A DNA stretch of 59,982 nt from Chamaesiphon sp. GL140_3_metabinner_129_sub (GCA_025358725.1 JANYIT010000398.1:1-59982), one strand, 5' to 3'; counted from the first letter of the stretch, positions 45,621-55,234 are shown. Numbers and translations: made by a program. Notes: a model not told the origin generated them from the letters alone.

Positions 45621-46842
45621 CGAGTTTCTCGAATACTTTGAACATGGGTAAATACATCGAGAGCAAGATTACGGCAACCATCCCAGCGAGGAATACCATC
45701 ATAATTGGTTCGAGGACGCTGGTGAGAGCCTTAACAGCTTGTTCAACTTCATCTTCATAGAAGTCAGCAACTTTCATCATCATGGTGTCTAGTTCCCCAG
45801 TTTCTTCACCAATACTAATCATTTGAATTGCTAGTGGTGGAAAGACTTTTTCGCGTTGGAGGGCATTGCTTAACATTCCCCCTTGTTGGACTTCCTGTTT
45901 GGATTTTTCGATCGCATTAGAAATTACTTGATTTCCGGCAGTATCACGAACGATATCGAGCGAGTTCAAAATTGGTACACCCGATCGAGTCAGTGTCCCA
46001 AAAATTCGACAGAACCGTGCAGTTGCAGACTTTTCATTCAAGTCACCAATGATCGGCATTTTCAAGAAAAAGCGATCCATTGTTAACTTACCGATTGGAG
46101 TTTTATAGTACTGGTTATAACCGAAAATTAATCCACCAACTACAATGATGGGAATCATCACCATCCAACTAGTTAAGATCCCACTAATACCCAACATAAA
46201 CAGTGTTAATCCAGGTAATTCTGTCCCTAAACCTTTGAAAATACCTGCAAATACCGGAATCAAGAAAATCGTCATCCCCAAGAAGACTAACAGTGCCAAA
46301 ATTCCGACAGCAACAGGATAAGCCATTGCCCCTTTGACTTGGTTTTTGAGGCGAGACGTATCTTCTAAAACTTTAGCAAGACGATTGAGAACTTCATCGA
46401 GTACCCCACCCACTTCTCCGGCTTGGATCATACTGACATAGAGCGTATCAAAACATTCTGGGTGTCGGCGCATGGCATCCGAGAGGTTAATTCCCTGTTG
46501 AACATCGACGCTCACTTGGGCGAGGACTTTCTTGAGTTTGGGATTACTGCACTGTTCGGAGAGAACTGTCAAACATCTCACCATCGCCACCCCAGCATTG
46601 ACCATTGCTGCAAATTGGCGGGAGAATACAGCTTTATCCCTCACAGTCACTGGATTCATCGCTGCTTCGAGATCTTGCAGATTAATCTTGGTGATATCAA
46701 AAGATTTAACTGGTCTAATATTTTGAATAAATTGATATTTCTTCTTGAGTTTTGTCCGGGCAGACTCTACAGTTTGAGCATCAATTTTTTCTTGCTTGGT
46801 ATTGCCTTGGGCATCACGGACTTCAGCGATAAAGGTTGGCAT
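45616..46842 (-). CDS. pilC: Type IV pilus inner-membrane platform protein
   Basis: PilC is the membrane platform on which the PilB and PilT motors act to extend and retract type IV pili for twitching, phototaxis and DNA uptake. The 408-residue protein has two GspF domains (FSRQFAAMVNAGVAMVRCLT near residue 73 and FCRIFGTLTRSGVPILNSLD near 279) with three hydrophobic segments, the last near the C-terminus (PIMMVFLAGMVAVILLSMYL). The N-terminal 50 residues form a small cytoplasmic arm. It is third in the operon pilB-pilT-pilC. The stop codon is shared with a heptamer array. Confidence 0.95.
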   Translation of the reverse strand: MPTFIAEVRDAQGNTKQEKIDAQTVESARTKLKKKYQFIQNIRPVKSFDITKINLQDLEAAMNPVTVRDKAVFSRQFAAMVNAGVAMVRCLTVLSEQCSNPKLKKVLAQVSVDVQQGINLSDAMRRHPECFDTLYVSMIQAGEVGGVLDEVLNRLAKVLEDTSRLKNQVKGAMAYPVAVGILALLVFLGMTIFLIPVFAGIFKGLGTELPGLTLFMLGISGILTSWMVMIPIIVVGGLIFGYNQYYKTPIGKLTMDRFFLKMPIIGDLNEKSATARFCRIFGTLTRSGVPILNSLDIVRDTAGNQVISNAIEKSKQEVQQGGMLSNALQREKVFPPLAIQMISIGEETGELDTMMMKVADFYEDEVEQAVKALTSVLEPIMMVFLAGMVAVILLSMYLPMFKVFEKLG

Positions 46843-46884
46843 AATATTAGAAAATAGGGGTTAGTGGTTAGGTATCATTGTTGA

Positions 46885-46916
46885 GGTTTTAGGCTTTAGG
46901 CTTTCGCCTTTAGGGG
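46885..46916. repeat. TTTAGGC heptamer array before pilC
   Basis: GGTTTTAGGCTTTAGGCTTT followed by a degenerate unit ending TAGGGG, 43 nt upstream of the pilC ATG. On the pilC sense strand it reads GCCTAAA. It pairs with the inverted units at 46972-46984. Confidence 0.8.
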
Positions 46917-46953
46917 AGGAGGTCATCGTGGGATTAGGTGTTCGGACTTTGCG

Positions 46954-46967
46954 GGATGCAAGCATCC
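46954..46967. other. Mini-hairpin GGATG-CAAG-CATCC
   Basis: A 5-bp stem with the tetraloop CAAG between pilT and pilC. It belongs to the same set as 48201-48214 (GGACG-CAAG-CGTCC) and 54939-54952 (GGGCG-CAAG-CGTCC); the stem differences keep pairing. Confidence 0.7.
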
Positions 46968-46971
46968 TGAA

Positions 46972-46984
46972 GCCTAAAGCCTAA
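46972..46984. repeat. GCCTAAA units at the pilT 3' end
   Basis: GCCTAAAGCCTAA; on the pilT sense strand this is TTAGGCTTTAGGC, and the TAG stop codon of pilT (46981-46983) is part of it. Confidence 0.8.
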
Positions 46985-48081
46985 TTCCGAGTCGCCATCA
47001 TCGGTGTAGCTCCAATCAGGCGTTGGAGTTCATCTGGTCGAGAGGATTTAGAGATGCCAGCTTCAAAAGAAATAGTACCTTCACGAATGTGTTTGGCGAG
47101 GATCGATTCCATGGTATTCATGCCTAGTTTGGCTCCAGTTTGGATGGCACTGTAGATTTGAGCTGTTTTCCCTTCCCGAATCAGGTTGGAGATTGCTGGA
47201 GTGACGATCATGATTTCTTGAACCATGACTCGCCCATATTCGCCAGGTTTGGGTTTTTTCTTCTGGACGAGAGCTTGACTAAAAACAGCCACGAGGGAGT
47301 TGGACAACTGGGCACGGATTTGGGGCTGTTGTTCGGGGGGAAAGACATCGAGCATCCGATCGATCGTCTGAGCTGCAGAGCTGGTATGGAGTGTAGCCAT
47401 AACTAAGTGTCCAGTTTCGGCAGCACTAATCGCCAAACTAATGGTTTCCAAGTCGCGCAATTCTCCGACGAGAATCACGTCTGGATCTTCGCGTAAGGCA
47501 CCTCTAAGCGCATTTGAAAAGCTTTTGGTATCTTCACCTTTTTGTCGCTGATGGACGAGACTTTTGATATTGGAGAACACATATTCGATCGGATCTTCGA
47601 TCGTCAAAATATGTTCGGCACGAGTCCGGTTAATCAGATCGATCATCGCTGCCATTGTGGTAGTTTTACCAGAACCAGTCGGCCCGGTGACCAGAATCAA
47701 ACCTCTGGGACGACCACTCATTTCCCTGACGATTTCGGGTAAACCCATCTGATCGAAGTTAGGAATTTTGGAAGCTAATGCCCGCAGACAAGCAGCATAA
47801 CAGCCACGTTCTTTATAAACGTTGACCCGAAATCTTGCTAGCCCTTTGACTCCATAGGAACAGTCTATTTCCCAAGTTTGTTCGAGTTCTTTGCGCTGAG
47901 TATTGTTCAGCATACTAAAGATCAGTTTTTGGCAATCTTGAGCACTGAGCGGTTCGTCACCAACAGGTGCGAGTTTACCGCTAACTCGGAAATAAACAGG
48001 TGAACCTGCTTGAATGTGCATATCAGAGCCGCCCATTTCGACGAGCTGCTCCATGAGGTCTTCGATCATTAGTTCGGACAT
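46981..48081 (-). CDS. pilT: Type IV pilus retraction ATPase
   Basis: PilT depolymerises type IV pili. The 366-residue protein has the N-terminal PAS-like domain followed by Walker A GPTGSGKT at 133-140, the Asp box EHILTIEDPIEYVF, Walker B with LRGALREDPDVILVGELRD and the His box MATLHTSSAAQTIDRM. These are in the order and length of PilT rather than PilB. It lies between pilB and pilC on the minus strand and is preceded 4 nt upstream by a 13-unit heptamer array in place of a Shine-Dalgarno. Confidence 0.96.
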   Translation of the reverse strand: MSELMIEDLMEQLVEMGGSDMHIQAGSPVYFRVSGKLAPVGDEPLSAQDCQKLIFSMLNNTQRKELEQTWEIDCSYGVKGLARFRVNVYKERGCYAACLRALASKIPNFDQMGLPEIVREMSGRPRGLILVTGPTGSGKTTTMAAMIDLINRTRAEHILTIEDPIEYVFSNIKSLVHQRQKGEDTKSFSNALRGALREDPDVILVGELRDLETISLAISAAETGHLVMATLHTSSAAQTIDRMLDVFPPEQQPQIRAQLSNSLVAVFSQALVQKKKPKPGEYGRVMVQEIMIVTPAISNLIREGKTAQIYSAIQTGAKLGMNTMESILAKHIREGTISFEAGISKSSRPDELQRLIGATPMMATRN

Positions 48082-48084
48082 AAG

Positions 48085-48175
48085 TTTAGGTTTTAGGTTT
48101 TAGGTTTTAGGCTTTAGGTTTTAGGTTTTAGGTTTTAGGCTTTAGGTTTTAGGTTTTAGGTTTTAGGCTTTAGGG
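48085..48175. repeat. TTTAGGT/TTTAGGC array, exactly 13 heptamers with 28-bp higher-order period
   Basis: The 91 bp divide into 13 uninterrupted heptamers whose last bases run T,T,T,C three times and then G. So a 28-bp unit (three TTTAGGT plus one TTTAGGC) is repeated three times without error. It begins 4 nt from the pilT ATG. It is the longest such array in the window. Confidence 0.92.
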
Positions 48176-48200
48176 CAGGATTTATAAGTTAGGGATTAGG

Positions 48201-48214
48201 GGACGCAAGCGTCC
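48201..48214. other. Mini-hairpin GGACG-CAAG-CGTCC
   Basis: A 5-bp stem and CAAG loop between pilB and pilT, joined on its right to the inverted heptamers CCTAAAAACCTAAAGCC (48213-48229). Confidence 0.7.
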
Positions 48215-48230
48215 TAAAAACCTAAAGCCT
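48213..48230. repeat. CCTAAAA/CCTAAAG units after pilB
   Basis: About two and a half units, inverted with respect to the long array at 48085-48175. Together they can form a stem in the pilB-pilT transcript. Confidence 0.75.
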
Positions 48231-48236
48231 TCCCCT

Positions 48237-50228
48237 CTAATTCTCAAATCTGGCTGTCATACAGTAGGGACAATCCAGCCATTCTGGTTTGAGTTCGGCA
48301 GAGCAGGTAACACAAACTAGAGTAGTTTTGCGTTTGGCTTTGAGTTCGGCTTCCAAACCAGAGTCGGTAAAGGTAACTCGTTCTACCTCTGTCAGGGTGG
48401 TGTGACCTTCCTGAACCATTTGAAGACTGTATGCCAGTAGAGTCTTCATTCCCTGTTGAACTGCGGTTTCCTTGATCAACACAGAGGGGGCGCGTTGGTT
48501 GATCAGAGTAGCTAGTTCATCAGTGATTTGCATGACTTCATAGACACCAGTCCGGCCACGATAGCCAATGCCGTTACAGTTTTTGCAGAGTTCTCCACAC
48601 GCTTTTGCCGATTCAATCGCTTCACTCGTCAGTTCATTGGCCTTGTAGAAAGTGATAATAGTATCGCCAGAATACGATAATCCAAAGCGACCGAGTTCTT
48701 CCCGAGTGGGCTGGTACGGAATGCGACATTCCGCACAAACTCGGCGTAGTAGTCGTTGTGCAACGACCCCAATCAGCGCAGCAGAAACCATAAAAGGTTC
48801 TACGCCCATCTCATCGAGCCGAGTAATCGCTCCAGCCGCGTCATTTGTGTGTAACGTTGTCATAACCATGTGACCAGTTAAGGCAGCCTCCATCGAGGTT
48901 TTAGCTGTCTCTTGGTCGCGGGTTTCTCCGACCAGGATGATGTCAGGATCTTGTCGCATGAAGGCACGCAGGATCGAAGCAAAGTTCATCCCTTTTTCGC
49001 GAATTACCTGAACTTGGTTGATGCCAGGTAGGGCATACTCGATCGGGTCTTCCGCTGTACTAATATTTACACCAGGATCGTTCTGTTCCGCCAGGAGTGA
49101 GTAGAGCGTGGTGGATTTACCAGAACCAGTTGGTCCTGTAACTAGAATCAATCCAAACGGACGACTCCCCATCTCGCGCACAATTTCCAGCGTTGGTAAA
49201 TCGCTAATCAACTTATCCAAACCGAGTTGGGTTGAGGCGTTATCCAAAATCCGCATACAGACTTTTTCGCCATAGCGTCCAGGCAGCGTACTGACGCGAA
49301 AGTCTACTTTTCGTCCCTCAAATGTCCGACGAATCCGACCATCTTGGGGTAAACGCCGCTCGGCGATATCCAATTCAGCAATAATTTTAAAGCGAGATAT
49401 GACTGCTGGAATAATGTGTTTGGGTAAAATTGGGAAAGTTTGGCGCAGCACCCCATCTTTCCGAAACCGGACTCTTAAACCTTCCTCCTGTGGCTCGATG
49501 TGAATATCCGAAACTTTGTCTAGCAAACCTTTGGCGAGAATTTGATTGACCAATTTAACGACAGGAGCAGCTTCTGCCCCTTGAACGTCAATTTCGTCAT
49601 TCATTTCCTCTTCGGCACCCCCTAACTCTGGAGCATCGAAATTTTCCATTTCGATACTGAGATTTTTCTGGGAGTTACTCGCTTCATCCTGTTGGATCCG
49701 CTCATCCAAGTAACCATCTAGGAGTTTTTGATAGTCTTCAGGCGCGATCACCTCACTGCGCCAAGCAATGCCGTGGGGACGCAGAATTTTATCTAAATCG
49801 TTTTTTGCTTGTAGATCGTCTGGCTTGATCATCGCCACCGTGAGGATCGGCGGATCGCCTTCCAATCTACCGATTGGTAATAATTTAAGTTGCCGACAAC
49901 TATCAGCAGAGATAAAAGTATTAATTAATTCCCGAACTTGAATCTTGTCGATTTTGGCGGAGGCAATATCCACCGCATTCAAACCATAGACAATTTTGAG
50001 TTCAAATAACTGTTGTTTTTTATATTGATGTTGTAATTCCGCAGGCAAAGTTTTCCCGGTCAGGGATTCCAAAACCTCCGTCAGTGGGTGGTTATTGGCT
50101 CGACTGTCAACCAGTGCTTGTTTGAGCTGCTCCGCATTGACATAGCCCGCTTGAATCAGCTTGTTGCCGAAAGGAGAAAAGTCATTGCGAACGATCAGTG
50201 CCCGTTTAGGCGATGAAGATTGAGTCAT
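48237..50228 (-). CDS. pilB: Type IV pilus assembly ATPase
   Basis: PilB powers pilus extension. The 663-residue protein has an N-terminal MshEN-type domain (residues 10-160) and Walker A GPTGSGKST near residue 365. The Asp box STAEDPIEYAL, Walker B with FMRQDPDIILVGETRD and the His box MTTLHTNDAAGAITRL follow. A tetracysteine zinc site has CAEC and CKNC. After the usual end there is a second zinc-ribbon-like pair, CVTC and CPYC, at the extreme C-terminus. It is the first gene of the pilB-pilT-pilC operon. Confidence 0.95.
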   Translation of the reverse strand: MTQSSSPKRALIVRNDFSPFGNKLIQAGYVNAEQLKQALVDSRANNHPLTEVLESLTGKTLPAELQHQYKKQQLFELKIVYGLNAVDIASAKIDKIQVRELINTFISADSCRQLKLLPIGRLEGDPPILTVAMIKPDDLQAKNDLDKILRPHGIAWRSEVIAPEDYQKLLDGYLDERIQQDEASNSQKNLSIEMENFDAPELGGAEEEMNDEIDVQGAEAAPVVKLVNQILAKGLLDKVSDIHIEPQEEGLRVRFRKDGVLRQTFPILPKHIIPAVISRFKIIAELDIAERRLPQDGRIRRTFEGRKVDFRVSTLPGRYGEKVCMRILDNASTQLGLDKLISDLPTLEIVREMGSRPFGLILVTGPTGSGKSTTLYSLLAEQNDPGVNISTAEDPIEYALPGINQVQVIREKGMNFASILRAFMRQDPDIILVGETRDQETAKTSMEAALTGHMVMTTLHTNDAAGAITRLDEMGVEPFMVSAALIGVVAQRLLRRVCAECRIPYQPTREELGRFGLSYSGDTIITFYKANELTSEAIESAKACGELCKNCNGIGYRGRTGVYEVMQITDELATLINQRAPSVLIKETAVQQGMKTLLAYSLQMVQEGHTTLTEVERVTFTDSGLEAELKAKRKTTLVCVTCSAELKPEWLDCPYCMTARFEN

Positions 50229-50718
50229 AGCTACTGTAGATATCTCCTTAGCTTTACAGTATTCCCACAGTTGAACTAAATGTACTCATTTCGATCGAAG
50301 AAATCTCTTCACATCAGAGATAGAACTGTTTGAATCATTAACTTGCCCAACTGATGGTGTTTTTGATACATCAGTTGGGCATTATGTAATAAGACCATTC
50401 AACTTGAGTTAACAATGCCAGATGGTTTGATTGCCAACTATAAATCTTAGCGATGTCAACGATTCGCCAATGACGATAATCTGCATTGACTGATGCTCTC
50501 CTAAGTCGAATTGAATCTTCAAAAAGTGAACGATCGACCCAAATCAGATTTATACTCAAAAGGCGGATTCACTGAATTAGCCTCTCTTACAGATATATAT
50601 TTAAGGTATATATTCAAAGATTGACCATTAGCTTGCACACACTCGATCTCGTAGCATCTCCACTGGAGAAACTCACATCGAAATTGCCTAGCAGTTTGTT
50701 AACTGGAATGAATGAACG
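50229..50718. other. Divergent region between pilB and grpE
   Basis: This 490-bp stretch must hold promoters for the pilus operon (minus) and the grpE operon (plus). It contains a perfect 13-bp stem at 50344-50381. There is a 62-residue minus-strand frame (50371-50559) that ends inside that stem; it shows no recognisable family. No CIRCE operator is present before grpE. Confidence 0.5.
50344..50381. other. Perfect inverted repeat TGCCCAACTGATG
   Basis: TGCCCAACTGATG at 50344-50356 is exactly complementary to CATCAGTTGGGCA at 50369-50381 over a 12-nt loop, GTGTTTTTGATA. It has no T run after it. It could be a terminator for a small frame on the minus strand, a regulator site or a small repeat. 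Confidence 0.55.
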
Positions 50719-51465
50719 ATGAGCGAAACCCCACAACAGCCAATTAGTCCAGATGATGAAACAATCTCATCGCAACTACCCTCAGCAAATCTCGAACCTC
50801 AACCCGCTGCGGAAACAGCAGGCACTCCTCCTCCAGACTTAGTGGTTGAAAAGATCGATCCCATGATCGAACCAGAAGCCGCTACACCAGCAGAGATCCC
50901 ACCGCTCAATGTGGAATCTGAACCTCCTGCGACTTCTCAATCGGAACTTCAGTCCCTAACAATTAAGTTAACTGAGATTTCCAATCAAAGAGATGCCTTT
51001 CAAAGCCAATACCTGCGGATTGCTGCTGATTTTGATAACTTCCGGAAGCGTAATAGCAAAGAAAAAGAAGATATTGAAATTCGGACTAAATGCGCCACCA
51101 TCATGGAACTTCTGAGCGTTGTCGATAACTTCGAGCGCGCCAGAACCCAAATCAAACCTCAAAATGATGGGGAAATGGGTATTCATAAAAGCTATCAAGG
51201 CGTATACAAACAATTAGTCGAAAGTCTCAAGCGAATTGGGGTATCGCCCATGCGCCCAGAAGGACAACAATTCGATCCCAATCTGCATGAAGCAATCATG
51301 CGTCAACCGACGGAAGAACACCCAGAAGGCACCATCATGGAAGAACTTCAACGCGGTTACTTTCTCGGAGATCGAATTTTACGACACTCTCTGGTGAAAG
51401 TGGCTGCACCACCAGAACAGTTGTCAGCAGAGGACGCGACTAGTTTTGATGCCACTGATAATTGA
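50719..51465 (+). CDS. grpE: Nucleotide exchange factor GrpE
   Basis: GrpE releases ADP from DnaK. The 248-residue protein has an acidic, Pro-rich N-terminal region of about 85 residues. A long coiled coil follows (SQSELQSLTIKLTEISNQRD), with the family signature LRIAADFDNFRKRNSKEKED near 100, and then the beta domain QFDPNLHEAIMRQPTEEHPE with GTIMEELQRGYFLGDRILRH. It opens the operon grpE-dnaK2-dnaJ. No clear Shine-Dalgarno precedes the ATG. Confidence 0.94.
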   Translation: MSETPQQPISPDDETISSQLPSANLEPQPAAETAGTPPPDLVVEKIDPMIEPEAATPAEIPPLNVESEPPATSQSELQSLTIKLTEISNQRDAFQSQYLRIAADFDNFRKRNSKEKEDIEIRTKCATIMELLSVVDNFERARTQIKPQNDGEMGIHKSYQGVYKQLVESLKRIGVSPMRPEGQQFDPNLHEAIMRQPTEEHPEGTIMEELQRGYFLGDRILRHSLVKVAAPPEQLSAEDATSFDATDN

Positions 51466-51604
51466 ATAAATTTCGCCCTGCCTCGAATTGACTCAATCGT
51501 AGATCACGATCGAGACCAATCATCTGCTGCTTGAGACAGCCATTACCCTCTAGCTCAATCCTAGATTTTCCTTTCCTGCATACTTTAAATATTGCCTCAA
51601 TCTT

Positions 51605-53602
51605 ATGGCAAAAGTCATCGGCATCGACCTCGGTACTACTAATAGCTGCGTCTCCGTCCTCGAAGGCGGTATCCCAGTGGTCATTTCCAGTTCTGAAGGT
51701 GGTCGGACCACTCCCAGTATCATTGGATTTGCCAAGGGTGGCGAACAATTAGTTGGGCAACTGGCAAAACGACAAGGCGTAACTAATGCGGAAAACACCG
51801 TGTATAGTATCAAACGCTTTATCGGTCGTCGGTGGGAGGACACAGAAACAGAACGCAATCGTGTCCCTTACAATTGTATTAAGGGGCGTGACAATACTGT
51901 CGATGTTCAGATTCGCGGTCGCACCTACACTCCGCAAGAGGTGTCCGCGATGATCCTCCAAAAGCTGAAGAAAGATGCCCAAAACTTTTTGGGACATCCG
52001 ATCGAGCAAGTAGTGATCACTGTGCCCGCTTATTTTACCGATGCTCAACGCCAAGCAACCAAAGATGCTGGGACAATTGCCGGACTAGAAGTATTGAGGA
52101 TTATCAATGAACCTACTGCGGCAGCTCTGGCTTATGGATTGGACAAAGCGAATACCGAGCAAAAAATTCTGGTAGTCGATCTGGGCGGGGGCACATTTGA
52201 TGTTTCTGTACTGCAACTGGGTAATGGTATCTATGAAGTCAAATCCACCTCTGGCAATAATCATTTGGGTGGTGATGATTTTGACAATGAAATCGTCCGC
52301 TGGATGATCAAATACTTCCGTACCACGGAAAACATCGATCTGTTGAAGGACAAAATGGCTCTGCAACGGTTGCGAGAAGCAGCCGAAAAAGCCAAAATCG
52401 AACTCTCAACCATGATGAATACTTCGATTAACCTGCCCTTTATCGCCGCTGATGCTCAAGGACCCAAACATTTGGAAATAGAGCTGACTCGGACTAAGTT
52501 TGAGGAAATGGTTGCACCCTTAATTCAATCTACCCTCGAACCATTACAACGCGCGCTCAAGGACTCCGATCTCCAACCGAAGGAGATCGATCGCATCCTC
52601 CTCGTCGGTGGTTCAACCCGGATTCCCGCTGTCCAACGCGCTATTCAAGACTTTTTTGGCGGCAAAGAACTCGATCGATCTGTCAACCCTGATGAAGCTG
52701 TGGCGATGGGTGCAGCCGTTCAAGCCGGAGTTGTTGGTGGTGATATCAAAGATGTCCTGCTGCTTGACGTTACACCGCTGTCACTGGGGATCGAGACTCT
52801 GGGTGAAGTCTTTACCAAGATCATCGAACGCAATACCACCATCCCCACCAGCAAAGGTCAAGAATTTTCGACCGCCACCGACGGACAAACATCTGTGGAA
52901 ATCCACGTTCTCCAGGGCGAACGGGCAATGGCAAAAGATAACAAGAGCCTCGGTCGGTTTCTCCTCACAGGCATCCCGCCCGCGCCTCGGGGCGTGCCCA
53001 AAATTGAAGTTTCTTTTGACATTGATGTCAACGGCATTCTCAAGGTCTCAGCCCAAGATCGCGGCACCGGACGCGAACAAACCGTAGCCATCACTAATAC
53101 TGGCGGACTCAACAAAGTTGATATCGAGCGGATGCGCAAAGAAGCTGAAACTTATGCTCAAGATGACTGGCGCAGACTGCAACTAGTGGAGCTAAAAAAT
53201 CAAGCGGATGCATTGTTCCATACCTATGACGTTGCCCTCAAAGACAACGGTCATCTGATCAACGATCATCTCCGCGAGCTAGCCGAAACCACGGCGAAGG
53301 AACTCCAGATGTTGCTACTCGAACCATCAGCTAACTTGGAAAATGTCCAACAAGCGATCGATAAGCTCCAACAGCAGATTTTTGCAATGGGTGCGGCTGT
53401 CTACCAACAAGGCACTATCCCCAGCAGTTCCTCCTCTACTCCGCCGAATAGTTCTGACAGCAACACCAAACGACATGCCCCGCTCAGTCGTGCCGCCGCG
53501 CCACCACCGCCACCACCGCCACCAGCCAAAAAGGTATCTAGTACTCTGACCCTGGACTATGATGATGAAACAGCTACTACTGATTATGAAGTAGTGGAAT
53601 AG
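51605..53602 (+). CDS. dnaK2: Hsp70 chaperone DnaK, DnaK2 type
   Basis: The general stress Hsp70. The 665-residue protein has a standard ATPase domain ([50 protein letters not shown] and [14 protein letters not shown]) and substrate domain ([19 protein letters not shown]). The linker tail carries a run of eight prolines near residue 635 and ends TDYEVVE. Placement between grpE and a zinc-finger dnaJ identifies it as the DnaK2-type chaperone, in contrast to the long-tailed copy at 32582. The TAG stop runs straight into a TTTAGGC array. Confidence 0.93.
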   Translation: MAKVIGIDLGTTNSCVSVLEGGIPVVISSSEGGRTTPSIIGFAKGGEQLVGQLAKRQGVTNAENTVYSIKRFIGRRWEDTETERNRVPYNCIKGRDNTVDVQIRGRTYTPQEVSAMILQKLKKDAQNFLGHPIEQVVITVPAYFTDAQRQATKDAGTIAGLEVLRIINEPTAAALAYGLDKANTEQKILVVDLGGGTFDVSVLQLGNGIYEVKSTSGNNHLGGDDFDNEIVRWMIKYFRTTENIDLLKDKMALQRLREAAEKAKIELSTMMNTSINLPFIAADAQGPKHLEIELTRTKFEEMVAPLIQSTLEPLQRALKDSDLQPKEIDRILLVGGSTRIPAVQRAIQDFFGGKELDRSVNPDEAVAMGAAVQAGVVGGDIKDVLLLDVTPLSLGIETLGEVFTKIIERNTTIPTSKGQEFSTATDGQTSVEIHVLQGERAMAKDNKSLGRFLLTGIPPAPRGVPKIEVSFDIDVNGILKVSAQDRGTGREQTVAITNTGGLNKVDIERMRKEAETYAQDDWRRLQLVELKNQADALFHTYDVALKDNGHLINDHLRELAETTAKELQMLLLEPSANLENVQQAIDKLQQQIFAMGAAVYQQGTIPSSSSSTPPNSSDSNTKRHAPLSRAAAPPPPPPPPAKKVSSTLTLDYDDETATTDYEVVE

Positions 53603-53620
53603 GTTTTAGGCTTTAGGCTT
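53602..53620. repeat. TTTAGGC units after dnaK2
   Basis: GGTTTTAGGCTTTAGGCTT starts at the last base of the dnaK2 stop codon. TTTAGGC is on the sense strand, as in most 3' arrays here. Confidence 0.8.
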
Positions 53621-53764
53621 GAGGGGATCAGAAATAGAAAATAGGGAATTACGGTTAATACTCCATCAACAAGGACTGATTCCTTTACAATAGTTAGACT
53701 AATTTTATTTCTATACTGCCCCCGATTCTGCTTCCAAACACTCCTTGTAAGATAAAACCTCTCT

Positions 53765-54904
53765 ATGGCACGCGACTATTACGAAATCCTTGGCACCTCC
53801 AGAGATGCCGACCAGGAAGAGATTAAACGCGCCTATCGCCGACTGGCGCGGAAATATCACCCAGATGTCAACAGAGAGCCTGGGGCAGAAGAAACTTTCA
53901 AAGAAATCAATCGTGCCAACGAAGTCCTCTCCGAACCAGAACTCCGCGCTCGTTACGATCGGTTTGGTGAAGCAGGAGTATCCTCCGGGGGTGGATCTCC
54001 ACCTGGCTATGGTGATGTGGGCGATATGGGTGGCTTTGCCGATATCTTTGATGCCTTCTTCAATGGCTTTGGTGGTAGTGCTGGCGGACAGCAACAAACC
54101 GCTCGTCGTCGGAATGGGCCAGCCAGAGGTGAGGATTTGCGCCTCGATCTCAAGCTAGATTTTCACGAGGCAATCTTTGGGGGTGAAAAAGAAATTCGCA
54201 TCCCTCACCTCGAAGCCTGCAACCCATGCAAAGGTACTGGAGCTAAACCAGGATCTCAACCCCAAACCTGTGGCACCTGCGGCGGTGCTGGACAAGTCAG
54301 ACGAAATACCCGCACTCCTTTTGGTAACTTTACGCAAGTATCAGTCTGTCCCACTTGTAATGGTGATGGTCAGGTAATTGAAGATAAATGTGAAGCTTGT
54401 AATGGTGCCGGACGCAAGCAAGAAACCAAGAAACTCAAAATTACGATTCCCAAAGGGGTCGATAATGGTACCAAGCTGCGGATTGGCAAAGAAGGCGATG
54501 CCGGGTTACGCAGTGGTCCACCAGGTGATCTATATGTGTATTTACATGTTGAAGAAGATGCCGAATTTCGCCGCGAGGGGATTAATATCCTCTCTCAAGT
54601 AAAAATTAGTTATCTTCAGGCAATTCTGGGTAGTCATATCCAAATCAATACTGTCGATGGGCCGACTGAGCTAAATATTCCCGCTGGGATTCAACCAAAT
54701 ACGGTGCTCAAACTAGAACAAAAAGGTGTACCTCGTTTGGGCAATGAAGTCAGTCGCGGCGATCATTTGCTCACGCTCCAAATTGATATTCCCAATAAAG
54801 TCAGCACTGATGAACGCGAACTGCTCGAAAAACTCGCCAAAATTCGCGGCGACAGAGTCGGTAAAGGGGGAATTGGCAGTATTTTTGGGAATGTCTTTAA
54901 GTAG
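53765..54904 (+). CDS. dnaJ: Chaperone DnaJ, type I
   Basis: DnaJ delivers substrates to DnaK and stimulates its ATPase. The 379-residue protein has the J domain with HPD in [12 protein letters not shown], a Gly/Ser-rich linker (residues 75-120) and four zinc-binding repeats ([25 protein letters not shown] and CEACNGAG). Two substrate domains and a C-terminal dimerisation region complete it. The order matches classical DnaJ, unlike the zinc-less paralogue at 35363. Its stop is followed directly by TTGAAAG heptamers. Confidence 0.96.
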   Translation: MARDYYEILGTSRDADQEEIKRAYRRLARKYHPDVNREPGAEETFKEINRANEVLSEPELRARYDRFGEAGVSSGGGSPPGYGDVGDMGGFADIFDAFFNGFGGSAGGQQQTARRRNGPARGEDLRLDLKLDFHEAIFGGEKEIRIPHLEACNPCKGTGAKPGSQPQTCGTCGGAGQVRRNTRTPFGNFTQVSVCPTCNGDGQVIEDKCEACNGAGRKQETKKLKITIPKGVDNGTKLRIGKEGDAGLRSGPPGDLYVYLHVEEDAEFRREGINILSQVKISYLQAILGSHIQINTVDGPTELNIPAGIQPNTVLKLEQKGVPRLGNEVSRGDHLLTLQIDIPNKVSTDERELLEKLAKIRGDRVGKGGIGSIFGNVFK

Positions 54905-54936
54905 TTGAAAGTTGAAAATTGAAAGTTGAAAGTGAA
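54905..54936. repeat. TTGAAAG heptamer array after dnaJ
   Basis: TTGAAAG TTGAAAA TTGAAAG TTGAAAG TGAA begins directly after the dnaJ stop TAG and is followed by the mini-hairpin GGGCG-CAAG-CGTCC at 54939-54952. Confidence 0.85.
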
Positions 54937-54938
54937 TA

Positions 54939-54952
54939 GGGCGCAAGCGTCC
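54939..54952. other. Mini-hairpin GGGCG-CAAG-CGTCC
   Basis: Same CAAG-loop hairpin type as 46954 and 48201, with a G-T pair in the third position and a T run (TTTT) just after it, so it may help end dnaJ transcripts. Confidence 0.65.
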
Positions 54953-54988
54953 TTTTACGTCCTACCCCTTAAACTCCCTAGACCCATT

Positions 54989-55234
54989 ATGCAACTAGAC
55001 TTGCGCGGAACACCTTGTCCGATTAACTTTGTGCGGACAAAGATGAAGCTCGAACAGATGGATGCTGGCGAACTATTAGAAGTATGGTTGGATGCTGGCG
55101 AACCGATCGAACAAGTCCCTGATAGTCTCAAAATGGCAGGCTACACGATCGAACAAATTATCGCTGGTGTAGTCCCCCCATCAGAAAATCATCAAGACTT
55201 TTTTATCCTCAAAGTACGCAATCAAATCAAGTAG
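54989..55234 (+). CDS. TusA/SirA-family sulfur carrier protein
   Basis: An 81-residue protein with the TusA signature LDLRGTPCPINFVRTKMKLE at its start; the Cys of CPxx is the sulfur-carrying residue. The two-layer alpha/beta fold shows in GELLEVWLDAGEPIEQVPDS and GYTIEQI. The ATG at 54989 begins at the family start; in-frame codons further upstream lie in the dnaJ trailer. Genes of this family follow dnaJ in several cyanobacteria. The sulfur acceptor is unknown. Confidence 0.88.
   Translation: MQLDLRGTPCPINFVRTKMKLEQMDAGELLEVWLDAGEPIEQVPDSLKMAGYTIEQIIAGVVPPSENHQDFFILKVRNQIK

Noticed and set aside
48085-48175. Regular array that could be taken for a CRISPR or a telomere-like repeat
   Set aside because: The period is 7 bp with no unique spacers, and similar arrays occur at many gene borders, so it is a simple tandem repeat.
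50371-50559. 62-residue minus-strand frame in the pilB-grpE gap
   Set aside because: No Shine-Dalgarno and no recognisable family; its end inside a hairpin is suggestive but not enough to call a gene.
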